From contig NZ_FNPF01000004.1 of assembly GCF_900107235.1 (NCBI RefSeq), positions 300,055 to 364,054 on the forward strand: a DNA stretch of 64,000 nucleotides. The letters run 5' to 3'. Below are positions 17,059 to 29,490 of this stretch, piece after piece. The translations under genes and the position numbers were made by a program. The stretch's first letter is position 1, and each line of letters starts with the position of its first letter. The notes under the pieces are model-generated. The model was not told the origin of the DNA, ran no database searches, and saw only the letters and a list, made by a program, of their open reading frames with translations. Source of the DNA: Citreimonas salinaria. GTDB lineage: Bacteria; Pseudomonadota; Alphaproteobacteria; Rhodobacterales; Rhodobacteraceae.

Positions 17059-17888
17059 CAGCAAAGACACCGGTATCCGCGCGCCTGCGCCTTTCCCTCG
17101 CAGCCGCGGCGGTCGCCGTCGCCGCGCCGGCCGCAGCGCAGGAGGCGCGGCCCGAAACATGGGGCGACGCGCAGATCGTCTGGCTGGGCGAGCAGCACGA
17201 CAACCCGGCCCACCACGCGCGGCAGGCCGAACTGGTCGCTGCACTGGACCCCGCCGCCCTGGTGTTCGAGATGCTGACGCCCGACCAGGCGGCGCGCGTC
17301 ACGCCCGCCCTGGTCGCCGACCCGGAGGCGATGGAAGCCGCGCTCGGCTGGGAAGAGTCGGGTTGGCCCGACTTCTCGATGTATCACCCGATCTTCGCCG
17401 CGGCCCCGGACGCCGCGATACACGGCGCTGCCGTCCCGCGCGAGCAGGCGCGCCGCGTGAAGGACGAGGGCATCGCAGCCGTCTTCGGCGCCGAGGCCAC
17501 CCGCTACGGCCTCACCGATCCTTTGACCGTGGCCGACAGCGTGGCGCGCGAGGCGCTGCAGATGGCCGCGCATTGCGATGCACTCCCGGCCGAAATGCTG
17601 CCCCTGATGGTCGACATCCAGCGGCTGCGCGACGCCGCCTTGGCCCGCGCGGCACTCGACGCGCTGGAAGACGACGGTGCGCCGGTCGTCGTCATCACCG
17701 GCAACGGCCACGCCCGCACCGACTGGGGCGCACCTGCGGCGGTCGAGCGCGTCGCGCCCGACGTCGACCAGCGCGCGCTGGGGCAGGGCGAGGACGATAC
17801 CGGCCCGCCGCAGGGCAGCTTCGACGCGGTCGAGATCACCGCCCCGGTGGACCGGGGCGATCCCTGCGCGGCGTTCGCCAAGCCTTGA
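17055..17888 (+). CDS. ChaN family haem-binding-like envelope protein
   Basis: The 277-residue protein carries a signal peptide (Ala-rich, cleaved near AAAQ) and the ChaN/Tiki-fold motif WLGEQHDN, followed by LVFEML and a late GNGHARTDWG segment with a conserved His. ChaN proteins bind haem and are linked to iron uptake; Tiki relatives are metalloproteases, so function is uncertain. No lipobox is visible, so it should be soluble periplasmic. It overlaps rpoH-II (ATGA), implying coexpression with the oxidative-stress sigma factor. Confidence 0.82.
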   Translation: MTAKTPVSARLRLSLAAAAVAVAAPAAAQEARPETWGDAQIVWLGEQHDNPAHHARQAELVAALDPAALVFEMLTPDQAARVTPALVADPEAMEAALGWEESGWPDFSMYHPIFAAAPDAAIHGAAVPREQARRVKDEGIAAVFGAEATRYGLTDPLTVADSVAREALQMAAHCDALPAEMLPLMVDIQRLRDAALARAALDALEDDGAPVVVITGNGHARTDWGAPAAVERVAPDVDQRALGQGEDDTGPPQGSFDAVEITAPVDRGDPCAAFAKP

Positions 17889-17938
17889 GGCCCGGGCGGG
17901 CGCGGCATAGGGTCGGCCCGACACCAACGGGGGTTCCC

Positions 17939-19132
17939 ATGCTGGCGGGCAAGCGCATTCTGCTGATCATCGGCGGCGGCATCGCGGCGTACAAGTCGCT
18001 CGAGCTGATCCGCCTGCTGCGCCGCGACGGCGCGGCCGTGACCCCCGTCCTGACGCGCGCCGCGCAGGAATTCGTCACGCCGCTCAGCGTGTCCGCGCTG
18101 GCGGGCGAGAAGGTCTATAGCGATCTCTTCGACCTGACGGACGAGGCCGAGATGGGTCATATCCAGCTCAGCCGCGTGGCGGATCTGGTGGTGGTGGCGC
18201 CCGCGACGGCGGACATGATGGCCAGGATGTCGGGCGGGCACGCGAACGACCTGGCCAGCACGCTGCTGATGGCCACCGACACGCCGGTGATGATCGCGCC
18301 CGCCATGAACGTGCGGATGTGGGATCACCCGGCCACGCAGCGCAACCTGACCGTACTGCACATGGACGGAATCCGCGTGATCGGCCCCGAGACCGGCGAC
18401 ATGGCCTGCGGCGAACACGGCCCCGGCCGCATGACCGAACCGGCCGATCTGTTCCGCGCCATAACGGCCGCGCTGGCCGACGGCCCGCTCAAGGGGCGGC
18501 GCGTGCTGGTGACCTCCGGGCCCACGCACGAACCCATCGACCCGGTGCGCTACATCGCCAATCGCTCGTCGGGGCGGCAGGGCACGGCGATCGCCGAGGC
18601 GCTGCGCGATCTGGGCGCCGAGGTGACCTTCGTCACCGGCCCGGCCGACGCGGCGCGCCCGCAGGGCGTGCGCGTGGTCGAGGTCGAGACCGCGATGCAG
18701 ATGCGTGAGGCAGCGCTGGCCGCGCTGCCGGCGGACGCGGCCGTCTTCACCGCGGCGGTGGCAGACTGGCGCGTGGCGCAGCCTTCGGACCAGAAGATCA
18801 AGAAGTCGCCCGATGGCCTGCCGATGCTGGACTTCGTCGAGAATCCCGACATCCTGGCCGAGATATCGCAGATGAAGCAGGGCCGGCCCGCGCTGGTCGT
18901 AGGCTTCGCCGCCGAAACGCAGGAGGTCGAGGCCAACGCCATCCGGAAGCGCACCCGCAAGGGCTGCGACTGGGTCGTCGCCAACGACGTATCGCCGGGC
19001 ACCGGCATCATGGGCGGGACGGAAAACGCCGTCGTCGTCGTCACCGAGGCCGGCGCCGAGACGTGGGAGCGCATGGGCAAGGGCGAGGTCGCCCGCCGTC
19101 TGGCCCAGCGCGTCGCGGAGGCCCTGGGCTGA
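17939..19132 (+). CDS. coaBC: Phosphopantothenoylcysteine decarboxylase / phosphopantothenate-cysteine ligase
   Basis: CoaBC performs two successive steps of coenzyme A synthesis. The N-terminal flavoprotein half (about residues 1-180) begins [19 protein letters not shown] and has [20 protein letters not shown] and the APAMNVRMW substrate clamp. The C-terminal CoaB half starts around [19 protein letters not shown], with [14 protein letters not shown] binding residues (here [14 protein letters not shown]) and the KIKKS segment. The 397-residue length is standard. The ATG lies 50 bases after the ChaN-like gene and the stop is two bases before dut. Confidence 0.97.
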   Translation: MLAGKRILLIIGGGIAAYKSLELIRLLRRDGAAVTPVLTRAAQEFVTPLSVSALAGEKVYSDLFDLTDEAEMGHIQLSRVADLVVVAPATADMMARMSGGHANDLASTLLMATDTPVMIAPAMNVRMWDHPATQRNLTVLHMDGIRVIGPETGDMACGEHGPGRMTEPADLFRAITAALADGPLKGRRVLVTSGPTHEPIDPVRYIANRSSGRQGTAIAEALRDLGAEVTFVTGPADAARPQGVRVVEVETAMQMREAALAALPADAAVFTAAVADWRVAQPSDQKIKKSPDGLPMLDFVENPDILAEISQMKQGRPALVVGFAAETQEVEANAIRKRTRKGCDWVVANDVSPGTGIMGGTENAVVVVTEAGAETWERMGKGEVARRLAQRVAEALG

Positions 19133-19134
19133 CG

Positions 19135-19590
19135 ATGGTCGAGATCGCCATCGCCTGGGAAAACGGCGCCGACCGTTCGCTCGGCCTGCCGGATTACGCC
19201 ACCGAAGGGGCCGCCGGCGCCGATCTGCGCGCCAACCTGCCGGACCGGCGTGCCCTGACGCTTGCGCCCGGCGCGCGGGCGCTGGTGCCCACCGGCCTGC
19301 GCCTGGCCATCCCCGAAGGCTACGAGGTTCAGGTCCGCCCGCGCTCGGGGCTGGCGCTCAGGCACGGCATCACGCTGCCCAACGCGCCCGGCACGATCGA
19401 CGCGGACTACCGGGGCCCGCTGGGCGTGATCGTGCTGAATGCCGGCGACGCGCCCTTCGTCATCGCCCATGGCGACCGGATCGCTCAGATGATCGTCGCA
19501 CCCGTGCTGCGCGCCAGCTTCGCCGTGGTCGACGCGCTGCCGGGCACCCGGCGCGGCGAAGGCGGGTTCGGCTCGACCGGGAGGATCTGA
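19135..19590 (+). CDS. dut: Deoxyuridine 5'-triphosphate nucleotidohydrolase
   Basis: dUTPase removes dUTP and supplies dUMP for thymidylate synthesis. All five trimeric dUTPase motifs are present in the 151 residues: [32 protein letters not shown] with the catalytic Asp and Tyr, GDRIAQMIV, and the C-terminal arm [11 protein letters not shown]. It begins two bases after coaBC, as in many bacteria, and its TGA shares one base with the ATG of the next gene. Confidence 0.98.
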   Translation: MVEIAIAWENGADRSLGLPDYATEGAAGADLRANLPDRRALTLAPGARALVPTGLRLAIPEGYEVQVRPRSGLALRHGITLPNAPGTIDADYRGPLGVIVLNAGDAPFVIAHGDRIAQMIVAPVLRASFAVVDALPGTRRGEGGFGSTGRI

Positions 19591-20654
19591 TGCTGCTCGT
19601 TCTGGCGATGGCGGCCGCGCTTTGGGGCCTGGGCCGGCTGACCGGCGCGCCGCCCGCGGCGCGCGGCTACATGATCGGGTTGCTCTACGTCGGCGTGGTG
19701 GCCCTGCACCTAGTTCTGCCGGACGGGCATCCGCTGCGCGCCGCCACCGGCAACGATGCCGAGCCTTGGCTGATCCTGGGCGGGCTGGTGGCGATCGGTG
19801 TCGGCTACGGCCGCGTGCTGCGCCGCGTGCGGGCCCGGGCGCAGGCGAAGGAGGCCGAGTCCCGCCCCGCGCCCGAGCCGGGGCGCTTCGCGCAAGGAGA
19901 ACTCGACCGCTATGCCCGTCACATCGTGCTGCGCGAGCTGGGCGGCCCGGGCCAGAAGCGGCTGAAGCAGGCGCGCGTGCTGGTCGTGGGCGCGGGCGGG
20001 CTGGGATCGCCTGCGCTGCTGTACCTCGCGGCGGCGGGCGTGGGCACCATGGGCGTGATCGACGACGACGTGGTGGACGCGTCGAACCTGCAGCGCCAGG
20101 TGATCCACCGCGACGCGCATATCGGCATGCCCAAGGTCTTCTCGGCCGAGGCGGCGATGCGCGGCGTGAACCCCTTCGTCACGGTGCGGCCCTACCACCG
20201 GCCTTTGACCGAGGAGATCGCCGCCGCCCTTTTCGACGATTACGACCTGATCCTCGATGGCTGCGACAGCTTCGACACGCGGCAGCTGGTCAACCGCGTG
20301 GCGGTGGCGCAGAGCAAGCCGCTGATTTCCGGCGCGCTGTCGCAATGGGAGGGGCAGGTCAGCGTCTTCGACCCCGCGACCGGCGGGCCGTGCTATGCCT
20401 GCGTCTTTCCGGAAAAGCCTGCCGCGGGCCTCGCGCCCAGCTGCGCCGAGGCCGGGGTGCTGGGGCCGCTGCCCGGCGTCGTGGGGTCGATGATGGCGGT
20501 TGAGGCAGTCAAGTTGATCGCGCAGGCCGGTGCAAGCTTGCGCGGCGAAATGCTGATCTACGACGCGCTGTGGGGCGAAACGCGCAAGATCGCGCTGAAG
20601 CGGTCGGCGGCCTGCCCGGTCTGCGGCAGGAACGCCGAGCGCCGCTCGCGCTGA
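19590..20654 (+). CDS. Membrane-anchored ThiF/MoeB/HesA-type adenylyltransferase
   Basis: This E1-like enzyme would adenylate the C-terminus of a ubiquitin-like sulfur carrier, as MoeB does for MoaD and ThiF for ThiS. Residues 1 to about 75 form three hydrophobic stretches, unusual for this otherwise cytosolic family. The catalytic part then shows ELDRYARHIVLRELGG, the ATP-binding VVGAGGLGSPALLYLAAAG, an NLQRQVIH loop, the CxxC pairs CYAC and CPVC for zinc and an APSCAEAGVLGPLPG segment with the candidate thioester Cys. No carrier protein or sulfurtransferase lies nearby, so MoeB versus ThiF cannot be decided. It is coupled to dut by a one-base overlap. Confidence 0.85.
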   Translation: MLLVLAMAAALWGLGRLTGAPPAARGYMIGLLYVGVVALHLVLPDGHPLRAATGNDAEPWLILGGLVAIGVGYGRVLRRVRARAQAKEAESRPAPEPGRFAQGELDRYARHIVLRELGGPGQKRLKQARVLVVGAGGLGSPALLYLAAAGVGTMGVIDDDVVDASNLQRQVIHRDAHIGMPKVFSAEAAMRGVNPFVTVRPYHRPLTEEIAAALFDDYDLILDGCDSFDTRQLVNRVAVAQSKPLISGALSQWEGQVSVFDPATGGPCYACVFPEKPAAGLAPSCAEAGVLGPLPGVVGSMMAVEAVKLIAQAGASLRGEMLIYDALWGETRKIALKRSAACPVCGRNAERRSR

Positions 20655-20657
20655 CGC

Positions 20658-20679
20658 GCATCGCCCCGCCCGCCGTCCC
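20658..20679 (+). repeat. Dispersed intergenic repeat, copy A
   Basis: The 21-base core CATCGCCCCGCCCGCCGTCCC occurs here four bases after the stop of the ThiF-like gene. Near-identical copies stand at 22807-22827 and 32716-32736, all on the plus strand just after a coding region. Downstream, CGGGGCG near 20714 could pair with CGCCCCG of this copy to form a hairpin. Confidence 0.55.
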
Positions 20680-20752
20680 ACCAGGTTCCCTGCCTGCCGT
20701 TGCGCAGCGCCGGGGCGGGACCTAGATCAGGCGGGAAATCGAGGAGACACCG

Positions 20753-22774
20753 ATGACGACGCCGCTTCTTGCGCCTTGGGACACGCCCTTTGCGCTGCCG
20801 CCTTTCGACACGATCGAGGATTCCCACTTTGCCCCCGCCTTCGACGCGGCGCTGGCCGAGCACCGCACCGAGATCGAGGCGATCGCTGCCAACCCCGAGC
20901 CGCCCAGCTTCGAGAACACGATCCTGGCGCTCGAAGGGGCGGGCGAGGCGCTGGACCGCGTGCTGGGGGTGTTCTTCAACCTCGCGGGCAGCGACTCCAA
21001 CCCCGAGCGGCAGGCGCTGCAGCGCGAGTTCAGCCCCCGGCTGGCCGAGCACGCCGCCGCCATCCACGCCAACGAGCGCCTGTTCGAGCGTGTCCGCACC
21101 CTGTGGGAAACGCGGGACGAGCGCGGCCTGTCGGACGAGGAACTGCGCGTGCTGGAGCTGTCGCATCGCGGCTTCGTGCGCGCGGGTGCCGCGCTGAAGG
21201 GCGACGCAGCCGCGCGCATGACTGCAATCAAGTCGCGGCTGTCGGTGCTGGGCACGCAGTTCACCCAGAACCTGCTCAAGGACGAGGCCGATTTCCTGCT
21301 GCCGCTGGCCGAGGACGACCTCGCCGGCCTGCCCGATTTCGTCGTCGATTCCGCCCGCGCGGCGGGCGAGGCGACGGATCTGGACGGGCCTGCGCTGACG
21401 CTGTCGCGCTCGCTCATCGTTCCGTTCCTGCAGTTCTCGCCCCGCCGCGACCTGCGCGAGCGCGCGTGGCGCGGCTGGGTGATGCGCGGCGAGAACGGCG
21501 GCGAGACCGACAATCGCGGCATCGCCGCCGAGGTCCTGGCGCTGCGGGCCGAGCGCGCCACGCTGCTGGGCTACCCGGATTTCGCACATTACAAGCTCGA
21601 GACCGAGATGGCGGGCAGCCCCGATCGCGTGCGCGACCTGCTGGGCCAGGTCTGGGAGCCGGCCAAGGCGCAGGCCGAGGCCGACGCCGCCGAGATGGAG
21701 AAGATGCTGCACGCCGACGGCCATTCCGGCCCGCTGCAGCCGTGGGACTGGCGCTACTACGCCGAAAAGCGGCGCCGCGCGCTTCACGACCTGGATGAGA
21801 CGGAACTGAAGCCGTACCTGCAGCTCGACCGGATGATCGAGGCCGCGTTTTCCTGCGCGGGCCGCCTGTTCGGGCTGGACTTCGCGCCGCTGGATGTGCC
21901 GCTTTACCACGCGGATTGCCGCGCTTGGGAGGTGACCCGTGGCGGCGAACACGTGGGCGTCTTCATCGGCGACTATTTCGCGCGCGCCTCGAAGCGCTCG
22001 GGCGCGTGGTGCTCGGCCTTCCGCAGCCAGGCGCGGCGGCCCAAGACGCAGACCCCGGTCGTGGCGAATGTCTGCAACTTCGCCAAGCCGTCCGCCGGCA
22101 AGCCCGCGCTGCTGAGCTACGACGACGCGCGCACGCTGTTCCACGAATTCGGTCACGCGCTGCACCAGCTTCTATCGGACGTGGATTTCGGCTCGATCTC
22201 GGGCACGGCGGTGGCGCGCGACTTCGTCGAACTGCCCAGCCAGCTCTACGAGCATTGGCTGGAAGTGCCCGAGGTGCTGGGCGAGTTCGCCACGCACGCG
22301 ACCTCGGGCGAGGCGATGCCGCAGGAGATGCTGGACCGCGTGCTGGCGGCCGCGACCTTCGACATGGGCTTTCAGACGGTGGAATACATCGCCTCGGCCA
22401 TGGTCGACCTGGAATTCCACTCGGGGCCGCCGCCGGCCGACCCGATGCAGAAGCAGGCCGAGGTGCTGGAAGGACTGGGCATGCCGCAGGCGATCGCGAT
22501 GCGCCACGCCACGCCGCATTTCGCGCATGTCTTCGCCGGCGACGGCTATTCCAGCGGCTACTACAGCTACATGTGGTCCGAGGTGATGGATGCCGACGCC
22601 TTCCAGGCCTTCGAGGAAGCCGGCGGTGCCTTCGATCCCGAGATGGCCGCACGGCTCGAGCGGCACATCCTGTCGCGCGGCGGCTCGGCCGAGGCCGAGG
22701 CGCTTTACACCGCGTTCCGGGGCCGGATGCCGGGCGTCGAGGCGCTGCTGAAGGGGCGCGGCCTGGCGGCCTGA
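20753..22774 (+). CDS. M3 family zinc oligopeptidase (peptidyl-dipeptidase Dcp / oligopeptidase A type)
   Basis: The 673-residue protein is a cytosolic thimet-type metallopeptidase that degrades short peptides. The zinc site HEFGHALH lies about two-thirds along, followed by the third ligand region with [12 protein letters not shown]. The late motif [13 protein letters not shown] typifies the M3A subfamily. Length and absence of a signal peptide fit Dcp or PrlC; the sequence alone does not separate dipeptidyl carboxypeptidase from oligopeptidase A. A GAGGAG site precedes the ATG. It appears monocistronic. Confidence 0.94.
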   Translation: MTTPLLAPWDTPFALPPFDTIEDSHFAPAFDAALAEHRTEIEAIAANPEPPSFENTILALEGAGEALDRVLGVFFNLAGSDSNPERQALQREFSPRLAEHAAAIHANERLFERVRTLWETRDERGLSDEELRVLELSHRGFVRAGAALKGDAAARMTAIKSRLSVLGTQFTQNLLKDEADFLLPLAEDDLAGLPDFVVDSARAAGEATDLDGPALTLSRSLIVPFLQFSPRRDLRERAWRGWVMRGENGGETDNRGIAAEVLALRAERATLLGYPDFAHYKLETEMAGSPDRVRDLLGQVWEPAKAQAEADAAEMEKMLHADGHSGPLQPWDWRYYAEKRRRALHDLDETELKPYLQLDRMIEAAFSCAGRLFGLDFAPLDVPLYHADCRAWEVTRGGEHVGVFIGDYFARASKRSGAWCSAFRSQARRPKTQTPVVANVCNFAKPSAGKPALLSYDDARTLFHEFGHALHQLLSDVDFGSISGTAVARDFVELPSQLYEHWLEVPEVLGEFATHATSGEAMPQEMLDRVLAAATFDMGFQTVEYIASAMVDLEFHSGPPPADPMQKQAEVLEGLGMPQAIAMRHATPHFAHVFAGDGYSSGYYSYMWSEVMDADAFQAFEEAGGAFDPEMAARLERHILSRGGSAEAEALYTAFRGRMPGVEALLKGRGLAA

Positions 22775-22805
22775 CGGCGCACGGCGCTCGCGGCCCCTTA
22801 GGGCC

Positions 22806-22827
22806 GCATTGCCCCGCCCGCCGTCCC
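22806..22827 (+). repeat. Dispersed intergenic repeat, copy B
   Basis: GCATTGCCCCGCCCGCCGTCCC follows an intergenic hairpin (GCGGCCC-CTTA-GGGCCGC) 32 bases after the M3 peptidase stop. One base differs from copy A. Copy C has the same design of hairpin plus core. Confidence 0.55.
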
Positions 22828-22909
22828 GCAACCGTCGCCGCCGACGACGGTACGGCTGAGCGTGCGGCCGGCGGTGCGGCAGGCCGATGGAAATTCGCTC
22901 ATCGCGTTG

Positions 22910-22938
22910 TTGACAGGCGCGCCCGCGATCCCTACTTC
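22910..22938 (+). promoter_or_regulatory. Sigma-70 type promoter of groESL
   Basis: A perfect TTGACA at 22910-22915 is followed after 17 bases by TACTTC at 22933-22938, a plausible but weak -10. The predicted start of transcription would fall within the CIRCE element just downstream, the usual geometry for HrcA repression. Confidence 0.65.
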
Positions 22939-22945
22939 AGCATCG

Positions 22946-22972
22946 TTAGCACTCGGCCAAAGCGAGTGCTAA
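22946..22972 (+). promoter_or_regulatory. CIRCE operator (HrcA-binding site) of groESL
   Basis: TTAGCACTC, a 9-base spacer and GAGTGCTAA form the exact consensus CIRCE inverted repeat. HrcA binds it and represses chaperonin genes until heat or misfolded protein removes it. It lies 56 bases before the groES ATG. hrcA itself is not in the window. Confidence 0.97.
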
Positions 22973-23028
22973 CGGTTCGGCGGGTCGCGCCGGACCAGAG
23001 GGAAAACTTTGAGCTAGGAGACTCGAAG

Positions 23029-23340
23029 ATGGCATTCAAACCGCTTCATGACCGCGTGCTGGTTCGCCGCGTCGAAGGCGAGGAAAAGACCAAGGGTGGT
23101 CTGATCATCCCCGACAACGCCAAGGAAAAGCCCGCAGAGGGCGTCGTGGTCGCGTGCGGCGAAGGTTCGCGCAAGGATAACGGCGAACTGATCGCGATGG
23201 CGGTCAAGCAGGGCGACCACATCCTGTTCGGCAAGTGGTCCGGCACCGAAGTCACGATCGACGGCGAAGAGCTGCTGATCATGAAGGAATCGGACATCCT
23301 CGGCATCATCGAGGGCAAGCTGGAAGCGAAAGCCGCCTGA
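23029..23340 (+). CDS. groES: Co-chaperonin GroES
   Basis: GroES is the heptameric lid of the GroEL folding chamber. The 103-residue protein begins [20 protein letters not shown], has the mobile-loop segment [16 protein letters not shown] and ends with [17 protein letters not shown] site precedes the ATG. It is first in groESL under the CIRCE element; a small perfect hairpin (TGCGGTC/GACCGCA, about 23349-23367) lies in the 110-base gap before groEL. Confidence 0.98.
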   Translation: MAFKPLHDRVLVRRVEGEEKTKGGLIIPDNAKEKPAEGVVVACGEGSRKDNGELIAMAVKQGDHILFGKWSGTEVTIDGEELLIMKESDILGIIEGKLEAKAA

Positions 23341-23423
23341 CAGCGACCTGCGGTCCCCGCGACCGCACCGGAATAACGATCGGCTTCCGGGGCGACGCCC
23401 AACCGCGACCCCGGCTGCCGTAA

Positions 23424-25094
<1,671 letters not shown>

Positions 25095-25120
25095 TCACGC
25101 CGATCCTTGTCAGGATCTTG

Positions 25121-25147
25121 GGGGCGTCCTTCGGGGCGCCCCTTTTT
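25121..25147 (+). terminator. Rho-independent terminator of groESL
   Basis: A nine-base stem (GGGGCGTCC / GGGCGCCCC, one G-T pair) closed by a TTCG tetraloop is followed by TTTTT, 26 bases after the groEL stop. Confidence 0.95.
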
Positions 25148-25256
25148 CGTGCGCGGGTTTTTCCGCGAAGGACCCGGTGCCCCGCCGTGCCGCTTGCGCG
25201 GCGCGCGCGGATGCGGTTTGTGTGGCCCCGTGGAGCCGTTGTTGCCGACATACGAG

Positions 25257-25859
25257 ATGCCGCACTGGGCGGCCGGGCGCGTGGTCGCCGGCATAGACGA
25301 GGTCGGCCGCGGGCCGCTCGCCGGCCCCGTCGTGGCTGCCGCCGTGATCCTGCCCGTGGACGCCGTTCCCGACGGTCTTGCGGATTCCAAGGTCCTCACC
25401 GCCGCCCGGCGTACGGCACTCGACCAGGTGATCCGCGCCTGCGGTCACATCGGCCTGGGCATGGCCAGCGTGGACGAGATCGACGCCATCAACATCCTGC
25501 AGGCGACCTACCTCGCGATGCGCCGCGCCGTCGCCGCACTGCCCCTGTCGCCCGCGCACCTGCTGATCGACGGCAACCGCCTGCCGCCGGACCTGCCCTG
25601 CGAGGCCACGACGATCGTGCAGGGCGACGGATGCTGTCCGTCCATCGCCGCGGCCTCGATCGTGGCGAAATGCTGGCGCGACGCGCATATGTGCGACCTC
25701 GCGCAACACTTTCCCGGTTATGGCTGGGAGACCAACGCCGGGTATGGATCGAAAAGCCACAGGGAGGCGCTCCGAAATCTCGGAGTGACCCCACACCATA
25801 GACGTTCTTTCCGCCCGGTACACGATATCTTGTATCAAGAAGAAACCGCAACCGGCTGA
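25257..25859 (+). CDS. rnhB: Ribonuclease HII
   Basis: RNase HII cuts the RNA strand of RNA-DNA hybrids and removes misincorporated ribonucleotides. The protein has the N-terminal AGIDEVGRGPLAGPV motif with catalytic Asp and Glu, LLIDGNRLP with the third Asp and AAASIVAKCWRDAHM with the fourth. The start is uncertain: this ATG gives 200 residues, a GTG nine codons upstream gives 209, and neither has a clear ribosome site. It lies just after the groESL terminator and upstream of ccrM, a neighbour pair common in Rhodobacterales. Confidence 0.93.
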   Translation: MPHWAAGRVVAGIDEVGRGPLAGPVVAAAVILPVDAVPDGLADSKVLTAARRTALDQVIRACGHIGLGMASVDEIDAINILQATYLAMRRAVAALPLSPAHLLIDGNRLPPDLPCEATTIVQGDGCCPSIAAASIVAKCWRDAHMCDLAQHFPGYGWETNAGYGSKSHREALRNLGVTPHHRRSFRPVHDILYQEETATG

Positions 25860-25880
25860 TTCTTTTTACAAATTGACGGC

Positions 25881-27066
<1,186 letters not shown>

Positions 27067-27120
27067 TCACTGCACAATTCAGCAATGCCTGCGCTCCGGC
27101 CCGTCGCCGGGGTGCGCCTT

Positions 27121-27149
27121 GCCTCGCCTGCTTGCAGGCGGGGCCTTTT
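27121..27149 (+). terminator. Rho-independent terminator after ccrM
   Basis: An 11-base stem (GCCTCGCCTGC / GCAGGCGGGGC, one G-T pair) with a tiny loop is followed by CTTTT, about 55 bases after the ccrM stop. Confidence 0.8.
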
Positions 27150-27228
27150 CGCTTGCGCATACCCGCATTGCGGGCGCGCCAGCCTTTTGGACATTGGCAT
27201 CGCTGCCTCGGCGGTCTAGCAATCGCGG

Positions 27229-28116
27229 ATGGATGTGCGCGCGCTGTTTCTGGGTCTGGCCTTCGCGGTCATGTGGTCGTCGGCCTTCACCTCGGCGCGG
27301 ATCATCGTCGCCGCAGCACCCCCCGTGGGCGCGCTGGCGCTGCGCTTCCTGATTTCGGGCCTGCTGGCGGTCGTGCTGGCGCGGATGCTGGGGCAAAGCT
27401 GGCACCTGACTCGGGCGCAATGGAGGGCGACCATCGTCTTCGGCCTGTGCCAGAACGCGCTGTACCTGGGCCTGAACTTCGTCGCCATGCAGACGGTCGA
27501 GGCCTCGCTGGCCGCCATCATTGCGTCCACCATGCCTCTGCTGGTCGCCTTGGCGGGCTGGCTGATCTTCCGCGAAAAGGTGAAGCCGCTGGCGGTGGCG
27601 GGCCTTCTGGGCGGCGTGCTGGGCGTGGCGGTGATCATGGGCTCGCGGCTGGAAGCGGGGGGCGACCCCTACGGCATCGCGCTGTGCGTGCTGGGGGTGA
27701 TCGCGCTGACTGTGGCCACGCTGGCGGTGCGCGGCGCCACCTCGGGCGGCAATTTCCTGATGGTCGTGGGCCTTCAGATGCTGGTGGGCAGCGCGGCGCT
27801 GTGGCCCGTCGCGCTGACGTTCGAAAGCCTCGACATCGACTGGTCGACCACGCTGGTCGTGGCCTTCGTCTACACGACGCTGGTGCCGGGGCTCGCGGCG
27901 ACGCTCGTGTGGTTCTACCTCGTGGACCGGATCGGCGCGGTGCGCGCGTCGACCTTCCACTTCCTCAACCCGTTCCTGGGCGTCCTGATCGCCGCCGCCT
28001 TCCTGGGCGAGGCGCTTGGCGTGTTCGACCTGCTGGGCGTGGCAATCATCTCCGCCGGCATCCTCGCCGTTCAGATGTCCAAGATCAGGCGGGTGGAGAA
28101 TGCGCCGCAATCCTAG
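27229..28116 (+). CDS. DMT superfamily (EamA) transporter
   Basis: The 295-residue protein consists of ten hydrophobic segments in two EamA repeats. The first starts LFLGLAFAVMWSSAFTSA and the second near GIALCVLGVIALTVATL, with the conserved end-of-repeat motif FLNPFLGVLIAAAFLGE. Such proteins export or import small metabolites such as amino acids; the substrate cannot be read from sequence. Only a weak ribosome site precedes the ATG. It is convergent with aroC, 37 bases away. Confidence 0.88.
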   Translation: MDVRALFLGLAFAVMWSSAFTSARIIVAAAPPVGALALRFLISGLLAVVLARMLGQSWHLTRAQWRATIVFGLCQNALYLGLNFVAMQTVEASLAAIIASTMPLLVALAGWLIFREKVKPLAVAGLLGGVLGVAVIMGSRLEAGGDPYGIALCVLGVIALTVATLAVRGATSGGNFLMVVGLQMLVGSAALWPVALTFESLDIDWSTTLVVAFVYTTLVPGLAATLVWFYLVDRIGAVRASTFHFLNPFLGVLIAAAFLGEALGVFDLLGVAIISAGILAVQMSKIRRVENAPQS

Positions 28117-28153
28117 GCGCCGAGAACACGCCGCAACCCTCGGCGGCGGCGCT

Positions 28154-29254
28154 TCAGCCGATCACCCCACCCTCGTCGCCGACCTGCCCGCGATGCAGCA
28201 GCAGGTGGTCCAGCAGCACGCAAGCCATCATCGCCTCGCCCACCGGCACGGCGCGGATGCCGACGCAGGGGTCATGCCGGCCCTTGGTGACGATCTCGGT
28301 CTCTTCGCCGTCGACGGTGATCGTGCGCCGCGTCGTCAGGATCGACGAGGTCGGCTTGACCGCGAAGCGCACCACCACGTCCTGCCCGGTCGAGATGCCG
28401 CCCAGGATGCCGCCCGCGTGGTTCGAGGCGTAGTGCGGCCCCTCGGGCCCCATGAAGATCTCGTCCGCGTTGGCGCTGCCGGTCAGCGCAGCCGCCGCCA
28501 TGCCCTCGCCGATCTCGACGCCCTTCACGGCGTTGATCGACATCATCGCCGCCGCGAGGTCCGTGTCGAGCTTGCCGTAGACCGGCGCGCCAAGGCCCAC
28601 CGGCACGCCGCGCGCCACCACCTCGATCACCGCACCGACGCTTTCGCCGGACTTGCGCAGGTCGTCCAGGTACTCGGCCCAGTGCTCGGCCGCCTGGCTG
28701 TCGGGGCACCAGAACGGGTTGGCGTCGATCTGGGCGGGATCGTACCGGTCCGGGTCGATGCCGTGCGGCCCCATCTGCACCATCGCGCCCTGAATGCTCA
28801 GCCCCGGCGCCAGCCGCGCCAGCGCCGCCCGCGCAAGGCCCCCTGCGGCGACCCGCGAGGCGGTTTCGCGCGCCGAGGACCGCCCGCCGCCGCGATAATC
28901 GCGCCGTCCGTATTTCTGGAAATAGGTGATGTCGGCGTGACCGGGGCGGAATTTCTGCGCGATGTCGCCGTAATCCTTCGACCGCTGGTCGGTGTTCTCG
29001 ATCATCAGCTGCACCGGCGTGCCGGTCGTCTCGCCCTCGAACACGCCGGACAGGATGCGCACCTCGTCGGCCTCGCGCCGCTGGGTGGTGTACTTGTTCT
29101 GCCCGGGCTTTCGCCGGTCCAGCCAGCGCTGGATCGCGGCCTCGTCGATGGGCACGCCCGGCGGCACGCCGTCGACCGTCGCCCCGATCGCGGGCCCGTG
29201 GCTTTCGCCCCAGGTGGTGACGCGAAACAGATGTCCGAAGCTGTTGAGGCTCAT
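28154..29254 (-). CDS. aroC: Chorismate synthase
   Basis: AroC makes chorismate, the last common precursor of aromatic amino acids, using reduced FMN. The 366 residues include the three signatures: [18 protein letters not shown], then [18 protein letters not shown] and [11 protein letters not shown] near C-terminal segment [15 protein letters not shown] completes the active site. AGGAGA precedes the ATG. It is divergent from the riboswitch-controlled thiBPQ genes. Confidence 0.98.
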   Translation of the reverse strand: MSLNSFGHLFRVTTWGESHGPAIGATVDGVPPGVPIDEAAIQRWLDRRKPGQNKYTTQRREADEVRILSGVFEGETTGTPVQLMIENTDQRSKDYGDIAQKFRPGHADITYFQKYGRRDYRGGGRSSARETASRVAAGGLARAALARLAPGLSIQGAMVQMGPHGIDPDRYDPAQIDANPFWCPDSQAAEHWAEYLDDLRKSGESVGAVIEVVARGVPVGLGAPVYGKLDTDLAAAMMSINAVKGVEIGEGMAAAALTGSANADEIFMGPEGPHYASNHAGGILGGISTGQDVVVRFAVKPTSSILTTRRTITVDGEETEIVTKGRHDPCVGIRAVPVGEAMMACVLLDHLLLHRGQVGDEGGVIG

Positions 29255-29360
29255 GGCCGGGTCTCCTGGGTGCCGCCGCGTCGGGGATAGGGCAGGGGGC
29301 GCGGCGTCTCAAGGGGATTCCGGTTGAAGCCCGCCCCGAGCGGCCCTAGGGTTCGCCTCA

Positions 29361-29440
29361 CCTCGGGGTGCCCATGCGGGCTGAGATGCACACGCGCGAA
29401 CCCGTCGAACCTGAACCGGTTAACACCGGCGGAGGGAAGG
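29361..29440 (+). promoter_or_regulatory. TPP riboswitch (THI element) of thiBPQ
   Basis: The leader shows the conserved thiamine-pyrophosphate aptamer blocks in order: CCTCGGGGTGCCC, GGGCTGAGATG, and ACCTGAACCGGTTAACACCGGCGGAGGGAAG. The P4-P5 hairpin CCGGTTAACACCGG is intact. It ends 50 bases before the thiB ATG, fitting control of translation or attenuation when TPP is abundant. Confidence 0.96.
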
Positions 29441-29490
29441 TTTCGGGCCCGGACCCATCCTTGCCTTGCGCCGCAAACGTGGAGGAAGGC

